Shown here: piece by piece, positions 16,865 through 24,629 of the stretch | Layout of the letters: each line of letters opens with the position of its first letter | Position numbering within the stretch: the first letter of the stretch is position 1 | NCBI GenBank assembly: GCA_035493495.1 | Contig: DATJIG010000024.1 | Coordinates: 1 to 27,422, forward strand | Length of the DNA stretch: 27,422 nucleotides | Source of the DNA: DATJIG01 sp035493495 | GTDB lineage: Bacteria > Pseudomonadota > Alphaproteobacteria > SMXQ01 | Direction of reading: 5' to 3' | Program-made: the position numbers and the translations under genes | Notes under the pieces: model-generated | Databases searched by the model: none | The model's input: only the letters and a program-made list of their open reading frames with translations | What the model was told of the DNA's origin: nothing

Positions 16865-18640
16865 TCATAGATAGTCGACCAGCGGCGCGCGCACGTACTC
16901 GGGCGCGATCAGCACGTCGAGCAGGTAGCGCTTGCCCTGCTTCACCGCGGCGAACGCCTTGTCGAGCGCGGCCGGCAGCCTCGCGAGGTCGGTGATCGGG
17001 CCTTCACCCTCCCAGCCCTGGGCGCGGGCGATCGCCGCGAGGTCGGGCGGCGGCATCTCGATGCGCTGTCCGACCGGCGCGTTCTCGACCGGACGGCCGC
17101 GGTGCTCGGCGATGTGCTTCTGGTGCTCCTCGTCGTTGTAGTAGGAGCGGTTGTTGGCGATCACCAGCAGCAGCGGGATGTCCATGTTGGCGGCCGTCCA
17201 CAGCGCGTTGCAGCCCATCATGTAGTCGCCGTCGCCCAGGATCGCGACGGGGATGCGGCCGGGATGGTGATCGCGCAGCGCCAGCGCCGCGCCGACGGCG
17301 ATGCCCGGGCCCGCGCCGAGCCCGCCGCCGCCCGCCGCGCCGAAGAAGTCGAGCGGGTGGGTGATGACGTTGGCGTTGGGCGGCCAGCCCAGCGGGCGGC
17401 TGATGATGCTGAGCGGCTGGCCTTCCGCCCTGTTGGCGAACACCCGCGCCATATCGGTGATGTTGATGGTGCCGGACGTCGCCGTCGGCGGCGCGATCTT
17501 CGGGATCGCCTTCTGCGGCACCGGGCGCTTCGGCGCCTTGGCGCGCTCGAGTCCTTCGAGCAGCGACGTCACCGCCGACTCCGGCGTCGTCGCCATCCAG
17601 ATGTCGACCGGCGGCAAACCCTGGTAGTCCATCACCCAGCCTTTGTGGAGCTGGTAGTCCATCGAGGCGTTGATGACCTTCGGTCCGCCGGAGCCGACCG
17701 GGAACGCCTGATGGATGCTGCCGGCCGGGTCGAACCAGTCGAGGCACAGCACGGCGTCGACGCCCTTCAGCCACTCGACCAGCTTGGGACGGAACTTCCA
17801 GCCGCTCTCGGTGAGGTAGAGCGGATGGTCGGTGGGGAAGCCCGCCGGCTCCTTGATGTGGGTGAGCACGCGCGCGCCGGTCCACTCGGCGAGCCTCACG
17901 CGCTGCTTCCAGCTTTCCTCGGTGCGCGACACGCGTCCGCACAGGATCAGCGGCCGCTTGGCGTTCCTGAGGACCTCCACCGCCTGATCGACGGTCTCGC
18001 GCGACGGAACGGTGGCGGGCGGCGGCTGATAGCGCGTCACCGGCTCGAACTTCGGGTCACCCTCGATGTGAGACTCCTGCATCGCGACGTCGAGGTTGAC
18101 GTACACCGGCCCGCATGGCTTGGTGCGCGCGATCAGGCTCGCGCGGCGGATCGCTTCGACCGCGGCGCCAGCCGAGGCCGGCTGGTCGTCCCACTTGGTG
18201 TAGTCGCGCACCAGCGCGCCCTGGTCGGCGGTGGTGTGGATCCAGTCGATCCACGGCCGGCGCTTCATCGCGTCGACCGGTCCGGTCGCGCCGATGACGA
18301 GCACCGGCACGCGGCCGCACCACGCGTTGAAGATCGCCATCGTCGCGTGCATCAGGCCGACGTTGCTGTGGACGACGGCGGCCAGCGATTTCTCGGTGAC
18401 GAGCGCATAGCCATGACAGATCGCGATCGCGTGCTCTTCGTGCATGCACACGACCATCTTCGGCGACTCGTTGCCGAGATAGTTGACGATGCTGTCGTGC
18501 AGGCCGCGATAGCTCGCGCCCGGGTTGAGGCAGATGTAGGGGATGTTCTGCTCGCGCAGCGCGTCGGCGACGAGATCGCTGCCCCAGGCGGCCCGTGCCT
18601 GGTTGCCGGTGACGTGCGCGGGCTTGTGATTGTCGTCCAT
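16865..18640 (-). CDS. ThDP-dependent decarboxylase/acetolactate-synthase-like enzyme
   Basis: 591-aa cytosolic enzyme using thiamine diphosphate, normally to decarboxylate a 2-keto acid or join two keto acids. Three domains are visible. The PYR domain (about 15-190) has the activating glutamate in MHEEHA (E68). A central Rossmann-like domain (about 200-370) includes RPLILCGRVSR. The PP domain (about 390-580) has GDG at 469-471 and NN at 496-497, which bind magnesium diphosphate. The length is normal for the family. The ATG at 18640 has GGGGAG just upstream. It heads the left arm and is divergent from the NMT1-like gene. It is not a close match to biosynthetic acetolactate synthase (no regulatory subunit nearby, atypical loops), so a benzoylformate- or oxalyl-type decarboxylase role in breakdown is more likely; the substrate is unknown. 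Confidence 0.88.
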   Translation of the reverse strand: MDDNHKPAHVTGNQARAAWGSDLVADALREQNIPYICLNPGASYRGLHDSIVNYLGNESPKMVVCMHEEHAIAICHGYALVTEKSLAAVVHSNVGLMHATMAIFNAWCGRVPVLVIGATGPVDAMKRRPWIDWIHTTADQGALVRDYTKWDDQPASAGAAVEAIRRASLIARTKPCGPVYVNLDVAMQESHIEGDPKFEPVTRYQPPPATVPSRETVDQAVEVLRNAKRPLILCGRVSRTEESWKQRVRLAEWTGARVLTHIKEPAGFPTDHPLYLTESGWKFRPKLVEWLKGVDAVLCLDWFDPAGSIHQAFPVGSGGPKVINASMDYQLHKGWVMDYQGLPPVDIWMATTPESAVTSLLEGLERAKAPKRPVPQKAIPKIAPPTATSGTINITDMARVFANRAEGQPLSIISRPLGWPPNANVITHPLDFFGAAGGGGLGAGPGIAVGAALALRDHHPGRIPVAILGDGDYMMGCNALWTAANMDIPLLLVIANNRSYYNDEEHQKHIAEHRGRPVENAPVGQRIEMPPPDLAAIARAQGWEGEGPITDLARLPAALDKAFAAVKQGKRYLLDVLIAPEYVRAPLVDYL

Positions 18641-18695
18641 GAGACTCCCCTGATGAAAAGCTTCTTATTTGGTCACAAACGTATTCCCGGCGCTT

Positions 18696-18737
18696 GTGGC
18701 CGTCCACTGCGACGCAATATGGGCGCGTGGCCGTCCA
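18696..18737. promoter_or_regulatory. 11-bp direct repeat in divergent promoter region
   Basis: GTGGCCGTCCA occurs at 18696-18706 and again at 18727-18737, 31 bp apart (three helical turns, so on the same face). It lies within the 231-bp gap between the divergent ThDP and NMT1-like genes. An imperfect inverted repeat GGTCACAA / TTGTGGCC overlaps the first copy. A regulator binding site shared by both arms is plausible. Confidence 0.4.
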
Positions 18738-18805
18738 TGGAGATCGTGGCTTTTACGCGGTTGGGCCATTTTGCCCGGTCGCAACGGGTGGCCCCCGATG
18801 CTAGG

Positions 18806-18824
18806 ATTTTCAAAACAAGAAAAT
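18806..18824. promoter_or_regulatory. short inverted repeat upstream of NMT1-like gene
   Basis: ATTTTC (18806-18811), 7-nt spacer, GAAAAT (18819-18824), perfect arms in an AT-rich patch 48 bp before the ATG at 18872. It contains TCAAAAC, also present in the arm of the inverted repeat at 8801. It could be an operator or part of the promoter. Confidence 0.35.
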
Positions 18825-18871
18825 GCGGGCTGGACCGGTTGCGCCTGTTCCCTCATCCATCAGGAGGCATC

Positions 18872-19801
18872 ATGAGTCTCATCAAGACGCGAATCGAGGT
18901 GAATAACGCGGTCTTTTCGCTGCCCTATCACGTGGCGATGGAGCGCGGCATCTTCAAAGAGGAAGGCCTGGATGTCACCCTCGTTCCGGCAGGATCGGGT
19001 CGCGATCGCGACAAGGAGGTCCCCGACAAGCCGATCGAAGATCACACTCAGGTCAAATCGTACGGATGGCACGAAGGCATCGAGACGGGTGAATTCTCGA
19101 TGTACCGCGCGTGCGAATGGGGACAGATCCGGCGCACGCAGGACAGCTGTCAGGGCGCGCGCGTGGTCACCAAGCGAGCCGCTGTTGCGACGCAGGCAAT
19201 TATCGTCGCCGGCAACTCGCCGCATAACATCCCGGGCGATCTGCGCAACGTGCTGGTCGGCGTCAACATGCACGCCGGCTCGCATTATTCCGCGTTGGGT
19301 CTGCTCGGGGGCTTCATGACCCGCAAGAGCGACGTGCGCGTCGGCCACGTCGGCGGGCCGAAGCAGCGCTTGCGCTTGCTGGAGGAAGGAAAGATCGGCG
19401 CCGCGGCCTTGATGGAACCGTGGATCACGGTCGCCGTGAAGCGCGGGCACAAGATCATCTGTGAGGGTTTCTATGACGGAGCGGAGGTGGCGGTGCCCTC
19501 CCTCGCGCCCGACACCTACGCCCGGATCGACCGTAGCGTGCGCAAGGCGGTCGACGTCATCAATCAGGACATGCGTCCGTTCCTGAAATACATGATCCGC
19601 GAGGTTCCGGCGGACATCTGCAAGCTGACAGAAGGCGACTTCTATCTCGGCCGCTTCCGCTATCTCTATCCGCGGCCTTATTCCCGCGAGGAGTATGAGC
19701 ACATCTACGACTGGATGGTCGGTTGGGGGCTGCTCGCGGCGGAAAGTACGTTCGACAAGATCGTCGACCGGGCGTTCGTCGCAGCAACTGACAACGCCTG
19801 A
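18872..19801 (+). CDS. NMT1-like binding-protein-fold protein without signal peptide
   Basis: 309-aa protein resembling ABC-type nitrate/sulfonate/taurine (NMT1/THI5-like) binding proteins. NAVFSLPYHVAMERGIFKEE followed by GLDVTLVPAG is the family's opening. GVNMHAGSHYSALGLLGGF and ALMEPWITVAVKRGH are the hinge and ligand-side motifs. It starts directly with mature-like sequence: the ATG at 18872 (AGGAGG 4-5 nt upstream) is followed by LIKTRIEVNN, and no hydrophobic leader exists in the upstream frame. It should therefore stay in the cytosol. No ABC permease or ATPase gene is near. It heads the right arm, 29 bp before a VOC gene. Alternatives are a cytosolic enzyme built on this fold (as in hydroxyphthalate decarboxylase or THI5) or a ligand sensor. 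The family call is good; the role is open. Confidence 0.78.
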   Translation: MSLIKTRIEVNNAVFSLPYHVAMERGIFKEEGLDVTLVPAGSGRDRDKEVPDKPIEDHTQVKSYGWHEGIETGEFSMYRACEWGQIRRTQDSCQGARVVTKRAAVATQAIIVAGNSPHNIPGDLRNVLVGVNMHAGSHYSALGLLGGFMTRKSDVRVGHVGGPKQRLRLLEEGKIGAAALMEPWITVAVKRGHKIICEGFYDGAEVAVPSLAPDTYARIDRSVRKAVDVINQDMRPFLKYMIREVPADICKLTEGDFYLGRFRYLYPRPYSREEYEHIYDWMVGWGLLAAESTFDKIVDRAFVAATDNA

Positions 19802-19830
19802 GCGGCGCCGTAGCGAAGGGGGACAGCACA

Positions 19831-20235
19831 ATGGCCAAGATCAAGCACCTGGCGATCGTCGCCATGGATCCGGAGGCGCTGGCGCAATTCTACTGCGATG
19901 TCTTCGAGATGGAGATCATCGACCGCAGTCCGACGGGCGGCGTGTTCCTGTCGGACGGCTACTTCAACGTCGCGCTGTTGCCCAACCGCGTCGAGGGCAA
20001 GGTCAACGGCCTCAATCACTTCGGCTTCCAGGTCGACGACGCGGACGCGGTCGCCGAGCGCCTGAAGAAATACAAGATCAGGGGGCCGATGCAGCGCCCC
20101 GACAACCGCTATTACGCCGAGCAGCGCGCGACCGATCCGGAAGGCAACGCCTTCGACATCTCCGAGCATGGTTTCCAGAAGATGGAGCTCGGCGCCGAAC
20201 GGCGCGCGCGCAAGGCCGCCAAAGTCGAATCGTAA
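19831..20235 (+). CDS. VOC family protein (glyoxalase/dioxygenase fold), right copy
   Basis: 134-aa cytosolic VOC protein, collinear with the left copy at 16427. H6 (IKHLAI), H63 (LNHFGFQVDD), E97 (YAEQR) and D109 (DPEGNAFDI) fall at identical positions, so the same unusual final Asp ligand is kept. The C-terminus is basic (ERRARKAAKVES). The start at 19831 has AAGGGGGA about 7 nt upstream. The gene is the middle one of the right arm, 29 bp after the NMT1-like gene and 41 bp before a binding-protein gene. The matching position in both arms argues that the two VOC proteins act on the same or successive intermediates (inference). Confidence 0.87.
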   Translation: MAKIKHLAIVAMDPEALAQFYCDVFEMEIIDRSPTGGVFLSDGYFNVALLPNRVEGKVNGLNHFGFQVDDADAVAERLKKYKIRGPMQRPDNRYYAEQRATDPEGNAFDISEHGFQKMELGAERRARKAAKVES

Positions 20236-20276
20236 CGCGCCGCCGCAAGAAGCGGCGCCGGCAGGGAGACGTGACG

Positions 20277-21287
20277 ATGAGGGTGTGGTGGACCGCTGCC
20301 GTCGCGGCAACGATGGTGCTCGGGTTGGCGCTCGACGGAGCGCACGGCGAGGACTTCTACAGGGGCAAGCAGATCCGGCTGATCGTCGGCACGGCATCGG
20401 GCCAGGATTACGACGCGTGGGGCCGGCTGATCGGCCGCCACATCACCCGGCACATTCCCGGGAACCCGACGTTCATCACCGAGAACATGCCGGGCGCCGG
20501 GCACATCATCGCGACGAACTATCTCTACGGCGTCGCGGCCCAGGACGGCACCATCGTCGGCATGGTGACGCGCAACATCACCGACGCCGCGCTGCTCAAT
20601 TTCCAGAACGTCCGCTTCGATCCCGCGAAGTTCAACTGGATCGGCAGCCCCGAGGTCAACCACCGCGCGTTCTTCGCCTCGCCGAAGGCGGGCCTGACCA
20701 AAGCGAGCGAGCTGTTCGAGAAGGAGATCATCGTCGGTGTCACCGGCCCGGGGCAGGGCGTGACGACCGCGCCGATCCTGCTCAAGAAGACGCTCGACAT
20801 GAAGATCCGTGTCGTCAGCGGCTACAAGGCGCCGCAGGACATCGTGCTCGCGCTGCAGAAGGGTGAGGTCGGCGGCTTCGTCGACACCATCGGCGGACCG
20901 AACGACGCCCGCGCGCAGTGGGTCAAGTCGGGGCAGCTCATCCCGTTGCTAACGATGGAGGAGGAGCCGGTCGCGTGGCTCAAGGTGCCGACGGTGTTCG
21001 AGTTCACCAAGACCGAGGAGCAGCGCGATATCTTCTCGCTGTTCGCGGCGAACCTTCTACTGGGCCGGCCGATGCTCGCGCCGCCCAACGTGCCGGCGGA
21101 TCGCGTGAACATCCTCCGCCGCGCCTACGATGCGACGATGAAGGACCCGGCGTTCCTCAAGGAGGCGCAGGCGATGGGCTTCGAGATCAACGCCCAGACC
21201 GGCGAGAAGATCGAGGCGCTGGTCAAGCAGACGATGGCGACGCCTAGGGAGATCGTCGAGAAGGCCGAGGCGATGTCGAAGCTGTGA
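20277..21287 (+). CDS. Bug/TctC family periplasmic binding protein, copy 5
   Basis: 336-aa exported binding protein. The signal peptide ends near residue 24 (AHG / E). It has FYRGKQIRLIVGTASGQDYD as first strand and ligand loop, HIPGNPTFITENMPGAGHI, YLYGVAAQDGTIVG, and PMLAPPNVPADRVNILRRAY towards the C-terminus. ATG 20277 is favoured over the GTG at 20271, because GGGAG lies 8 nt before the ATG but only 2 nt before the GTG. It is the last gene of the right arm. Its stop is 7 bp from the stop of the convergent copy 6. It shares the IPGNP, YLYG and APP motifs with copies 4 and 6, so these three form a second binding-protein group in the window. Confidence 0.9.
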   Translation: MRVWWTAAVAATMVLGLALDGAHGEDFYRGKQIRLIVGTASGQDYDAWGRLIGRHITRHIPGNPTFITENMPGAGHIIATNYLYGVAAQDGTIVGMVTRNITDAALLNFQNVRFDPAKFNWIGSPEVNHRAFFASPKAGLTKASELFEKEIIVGVTGPGQGVTTAPILLKKTLDMKIRVVSGYKAPQDIVLALQKGEVGGFVDTIGGPNDARAQWVKSGQLIPLLTMEEEPVAWLKVPTVFEFTKTEEQRDIFSLFAANLLLGRPMLAPPNVPADRVNILRRAYDATMKDPAFLKEAQAMGFEINAQTGEKIEALVKQTMATPREIVEKAEAMSKL

Positions 21288-21294
21288 GCCTCGC

Positions 21295-22317
21295 TCAGCG
21301 CCCCTCGTCGACGAACGCGCGGACCTTGGCGATGATTTCGGGCGGCGTCGTCAGGATACTGCTGACGATCTTCGCCACCGTTTCGCCGTCCTGGGGATCG
21401 AGGTCGAGGTTCATCTTCTCGGCCTCGGCGATCAGGGCCTTGTCCTTGACCGCCTGATCGAACGCCTTGCGCCAGGTCGCCAGCGCCTCGGCGGGAATGC
21501 CCGGCGGCGCGGCGTAAGGGCGCTCGATCGCGGCGACCGAGCTCACGAACGTGAACAGGACGCGCTCCTCGTCGTTCTCGGCGAGGTCGATCATGCGCGG
21601 AACGTTCGCGAGGTCCGGGTCCTTCTTCAAGCCCACCTGCACCAGCGCGAGGATGCGGCCTTCGCGCACCCAGTCCGGGCGCGTCGCCTTCCACGTCGTC
21701 CACGGCGTCGAGCCGACGCCTTGCACCTCGTCCTTCTCGATCGCGAGATAGACCGCGGCGCTGCCGGCGTAGCCGGTGATGATCTTGAACTTGGTGCCGA
21801 TCATCGAGTTGAGGAGGGCGGGGTAGAGCGTCATCGTGCCGCCGGAGTCGGCGCCGATGATGACCTCTTTCTTCTTCACGTCCTCGATCGTCTTCACGCC
21901 GGCGCGGTTCGACACGTTGATGGTGTCGGGCGCCTGGCTCATCGCGCCGATCCAGCCGAACTCCTGCGCCTTGAAGCGCACGCCCTTCTGGCCGATCGCC
22001 TGGTAGAACGGCTCCGACTTGTTGAAGGTGCCGATCACCGTGCCGTCGCGCGGCGCGACCTCGTACAGCCAGTTCGTGCCGGTGATGCCCGAGGCGCCCG
22101 CCATGTTGTTGACGACGATGTTGGGCCGCCCCGGCAGGTAGTCGCGCATGTGGCGGGCGACGAGGCGCCCATAGGCGTCGTAGCCGCCGCCCGGCGGCGT
22201 CGCCACCATCATCTTGAGCTGCTTTCCGCCGAGGAAGTCCTGCGCGTTCGCGGCTCCGCTCGCGAGCATGGCAGTGGAAATGACGGAGGCGGCGACGGCG
22301 AAGGTGAAATTGCGCAT
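21295..22317 (-). CDS. Bug/TctC family periplasmic binding protein, copy 6
   Basis: 340-aa exported binding protein. The signal peptide ends near residue 25 (ANA / Q). It has FLGGKQLKMMVATPPGGGYD, YLPGRPNIVVNNMAGASG, WLYEVAPRDGTVIG and PYAAPPGIPAEALATW. The start at 22317 (MRNFTFAVAA) has AGGGA about 8 nt upstream. The frame stays open for 84 further codons upstream, but those residues have no leader-like character and were rejected. It is a single gene on the minus strand, convergent with copy 5 and divergent from the carboxymuconolactone-decarboxylase-like gene (223-bp gap). The ligand is unknown; it belongs to the same group as copies 4 and 5. Confidence 0.9.
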   Translation of the reverse strand: MRNFTFAVAASVISTAMLASGAANAQDFLGGKQLKMMVATPPGGGYDAYGRLVARHMRDYLPGRPNIVVNNMAGASGITGTNWLYEVAPRDGTVIGTFNKSEPFYQAIGQKGVRFKAQEFGWIGAMSQAPDTINVSNRAGVKTIEDVKKKEVIIGADSGGTMTLYPALLNSMIGTKFKIITGYAGSAAVYLAIEKDEVQGVGSTPWTTWKATRPDWVREGRILALVQVGLKKDPDLANVPRMIDLAENDEERVLFTFVSSVAAIERPYAAPPGIPAEALATWRKAFDQAVKDKALIAEAEKMNLDLDPQDGETVAKIVSSILTTPPEIIAKVRAFVDEGR

Positions 22318-22486
22318 GCGAGAGTCCCTGTCGAAGTCCCGGGCCCGGCGATCGCTTCGGCCGGTTGCCGGAGAGGCGGTATTCTCTCGGCCGGCGCCGC
22401 CGCGGCAACAAAAATCCGGCGCGCTGTGGAGAGTGGCCAATATCCGGCCGATACCCTCATAATGCGCCATACGCGCCCAACCCCTA

Positions 22487-22516
22487 TTTTGAATTTCGCT
22501 TTTCTGAATTTCGCAA
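22487..22516. promoter_or_regulatory. 15-bp tandem repeat upstream of CMD-family gene
   Basis: TGAATTTCGC occurs at 22490-22499 and 22505-22514, a 15-bp period, each copy preceded by a T-rich triplet. It is an AT-rich patch within the divergent gap, 25-50 bp before the ATG at 22541. It may be an operator or activator site. The rest of the 223-bp gap shows nothing further. Confidence 0.4.
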
Positions 22517-22540
22517 TCCGTCCCAACCCGAGAGATCACG

Positions 22541-23143
22541 ATGACCAAGAGCTCGCTTCCGCCCGACATCTACGAAGACTCGGGTTGCCGGGTGCCGCTG
22601 CCGAAGCGTGAGGAGCTGGATGAGGCGGGCCGCAAGGTCTACGACCACCACCAGGATCCCAAGGGCGGCTCGCTCGCCGGACTGAACGGCCCGGGCGGCA
22701 TCCGGCTGCACAGCCCCAAGCTGTCGACGCTGCAGTCGGCGCCGAGCCGCTATCTGCGCTTCGAGGCGGGATTTCCCGGCCACATCCGCGAGCTGATCAT
22801 CCTCGTGACGGCGCGCGAGATGGACAGCGAGTTCGAGTGGTTCCAGCACGAGCGCGAGGCCCTCAAGGAGGGGCTTCCCCGGGCAATCGTCGATGTGGTC
22901 AAGCACCGCAAGGGCCTGGCCGGAGTGCCGGAACCGGAGGCAATCATCATCGAGCTCGGGCGTCAGCTCATCCGCACCCACCGCCTCGATTCGGCGACCT
23001 ATGCCCGCGCCGAAAAGGCATTCGGCCGCCGCGGGCTGGTCGACCTGGTGTCGCTGATGGGAAATTACGCCTCGACGGCACTGCTGCTGGCGGCATTCGA
23101 CGCCCAGCTCCCCGAGGGCGAGCAGCCCCAACTCGCGAAATAG
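22541..23143 (+). CDS. carboxymuconolactone decarboxylase family protein
   Basis: 200-aa cytosolic, mostly helical protein of the CMD/AhpD-like superfamily. The core around residues 60-140 shows HIRELIILVTAREMDSEFEW then FQHEREALKEGLP, the helix pair of CMD with the conserved His (H103) and acidic residues. The catalytic CxxC of AhpD peroxidases is absent, so a decarboxylase-type or non-redox role is more likely than a peroxidase one. The ATG at 22541 is preceded by GAGAG 7-8 nt upstream. Classical members open or decarboxylate lactones in protocatechuate breakdown. Here it borders the ThDP/VOC/binding-protein cluster, fitting an aromatic or organic-acid pathway (inference). The cydA gene follows 94 bp later behind its own promoter. 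Confidence 0.82.
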   Translation: MTKSSLPPDIYEDSGCRVPLPKREELDEAGRKVYDHHQDPKGGSLAGLNGPGGIRLHSPKLSTLQSAPSRYLRFEAGFPGHIRELIILVTAREMDSEFEWFQHEREALKEGLPRAIVDVVKHRKGLAGVPEPEAIIIELGRQLIRTHRLDSATYARAEKAFGRRGLVDLVSLMGNYASTALLLAAFDAQLPEGEQPQLAK

Positions 23144-23157
23144 CTCAACGTGGCTCG

Positions 23158-23186
23158 TTGACAGATTCGGGCCGGCCGCGAAGAAT
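23158..23186 (+). promoter_or_regulatory. probable sigma-70 promoter of cydAB
   Basis: TTGACA at 23158-23163 is a perfect -35 box. After 17 bp comes AAGAAT (23181-23186), matching 4 of 6 positions of the -10 consensus. It would start transcription near 23193, about 45 nt before the TTG start of cydA. Confidence 0.5.
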
Positions 23187-23237
23187 CCCGGCGTCCGGCC
23201 CGGCCCACGGCCCGGCTGCTGACGCGGAGGTACGGCT

Positions 23238-24629
23238 TTGGATCTCGATCCTCTCCTTTTATCCCGTTTGCAGTTTGTCTGGGTCATTGCCTGGCACATC
23301 CTGCTGCCGGCATTCACGGTCGGACTGGCCAGCTACATCGCCTTCCTGGAAGGTCTGTACTTTTTCACCGGCAAGCCGGTCTACCAGCGGATCTCCTTTT
23401 TCTGGATTCGCATCTTCGCGATCTCGTTCGGCATGGGCGTCGTCTCCGGCATCGTCATGCCGTTCCAGTTCGGCACCAACTGGAGCCGGTTCACCGACGC
23501 CGCGGCCGATGTCATTTCGCCGCTTCTGGCCTACGAGGGGCTGACGGCGTTCTTCCTCGAGGCGACGTTCCTCGGCGTGCTGCTGTTCGGGCGGAAGCGC
23601 GTGCCGCCCGGCATGCACTTCTTCGCCGCGATCATGGTCGCGGCGGGAACCCTGTTCTCGTCGTTCTGGATTCTCGCCACCAACAGCTGGATGCAGACGC
23701 CGACAGGGCACGTGGTTGTCGATGGCCGCTTCCTGCCGCAGAGCTGGACCGCGATCATCTTCAGCCCGTCGTTTCCGTACCGGCTGGTCCACACGGTGTC
23801 GGGATTCTACGTGACCACGGCATTCGTCGTCGCCGGGGTCGCGGCGTTTCTTCTGCTCCGCCGCCGCACGGTCGATGACGCGCGCACGATGCTGTCGATG
23901 GCGATGTGGTTCCTCACCATCATGGTGCCGGTGCAGATCGTCGCCGGCGACCTTCACGGCTTGAACACCCTCGAGTATCAGCCGGCCAAGCTCGCTGCCA
24001 TCGAGGCGAGGTGGGACACCGCCTCGCGCGTCCCGCTGACGCTGTTCGCGATACCGGATGAGCGCGCCGAGACCAATCGTTACACGATCGACGTGCCGGT
24101 GCTCGGAAGTCTGATCCTGACGCACGAGGTGAACGGCACGATACGAGGTCTCAAGGAATGGCCCCGCGAGGACCGGCCTCCCGTCGCGATCCCGTTCTTC
24201 GCGTTCCGCGCGATGGTCGGGCTCGGGCTGCTCATGCTCGCGCTCGTCATCTGGAGCTGGTGGCTGCGCTGGAGCGGCTGGATCTACGAATCCCCGACCT
24301 TCCTGCGGGCGTGCGAGATCATGGCACCGTCGGGTTTTCTCGCGGTGCTTGCGGGTTGGACGACGACCGAAGTCGGCCGGCAGCCGTGGACGGTCTATGG
24401 CCTGATGCGCACCGCCGACTCGGTCACACCGTCTCTGACCGGAACCGACGTGCTGCTGTCGTTCCTCGGCTACATGGCTGTCTATCTGGTGATTTTCCCG
24501 ACTGGCCTCGCGTTCATGGGCCGCATCGTCCGCGCGGGCCCGGCGCAGCCGGATGTCCAGGAGGAGACGATCGAGAGTGGCCGGTCGAGTCGGCCCGTGA
24601 CGGCGCTGCCGGGATCGGAGGAGCTATGA
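23238..24629 (+). CDS. cydA: cytochrome bd-type quinol oxidase subunit I (CIO type)
   Basis: 463-aa inner-membrane subunit that oxidises quinol and carries the haems of a bd-type terminal oxidase, reducing oxygen to water. Probable haem ligands are H20 (AWHILLP), H185 (RLVHTVSGF) and M326 (FRAMVGLG). The proton-path glutamates are E100 and E108 (YEGLTAFFLEATF), and the signature GRQPW is at 380-384. At 463 residues with a short periplasmic Q-loop it fits the cyanide-insensitive oxidase (CIO) type rather than the longer enterobacterial CydA. It uses a TTG start at 23238, justified by GGAGGT 6 nt upstream and by the first helix beginning at once. Its TGA overlaps the cydB ATG (ATGA). The N- and C-terminal residues are intact. 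Confidence 0.95.
   Translation: MDLDPLLLSRLQFVWVIAWHILLPAFTVGLASYIAFLEGLYFFTGKPVYQRISFFWIRIFAISFGMGVVSGIVMPFQFGTNWSRFTDAAADVISPLLAYEGLTAFFLEATFLGVLLFGRKRVPPGMHFFAAIMVAAGTLFSSFWILATNSWMQTPTGHVVVDGRFLPQSWTAIIFSPSFPYRLVHTVSGFYVTTAFVVAGVAAFLLLRRRTVDDARTMLSMAMWFLTIMVPVQIVAGDLHGLNTLEYQPAKLAAIEARWDTASRVPLTLFAIPDERAETNRYTIDVPVLGSLILTHEVNGTIRGLKEWPREDRPPVAIPFFAFRAMVGLGLLMLALVIWSWWLRWSGWIYESPTFLRACEIMAPSGFLAVLAGWTTTEVGRQPWTVYGLMRTADSVTPSLTGTDVLLSFLGYMAVYLVIFPTGLAFMGRIVRAGPAQPDVQEETIESGRSSRPVTALPGSEEL

Noticed and set aside
17102..18871. A long in-frame extension before the NMT1-like protein
   Set aside because: This part is antisense to the ThDP enzyme and has shadow-like composition. The ATG at 18872 has a strong AGGAGG and the family's natural start.
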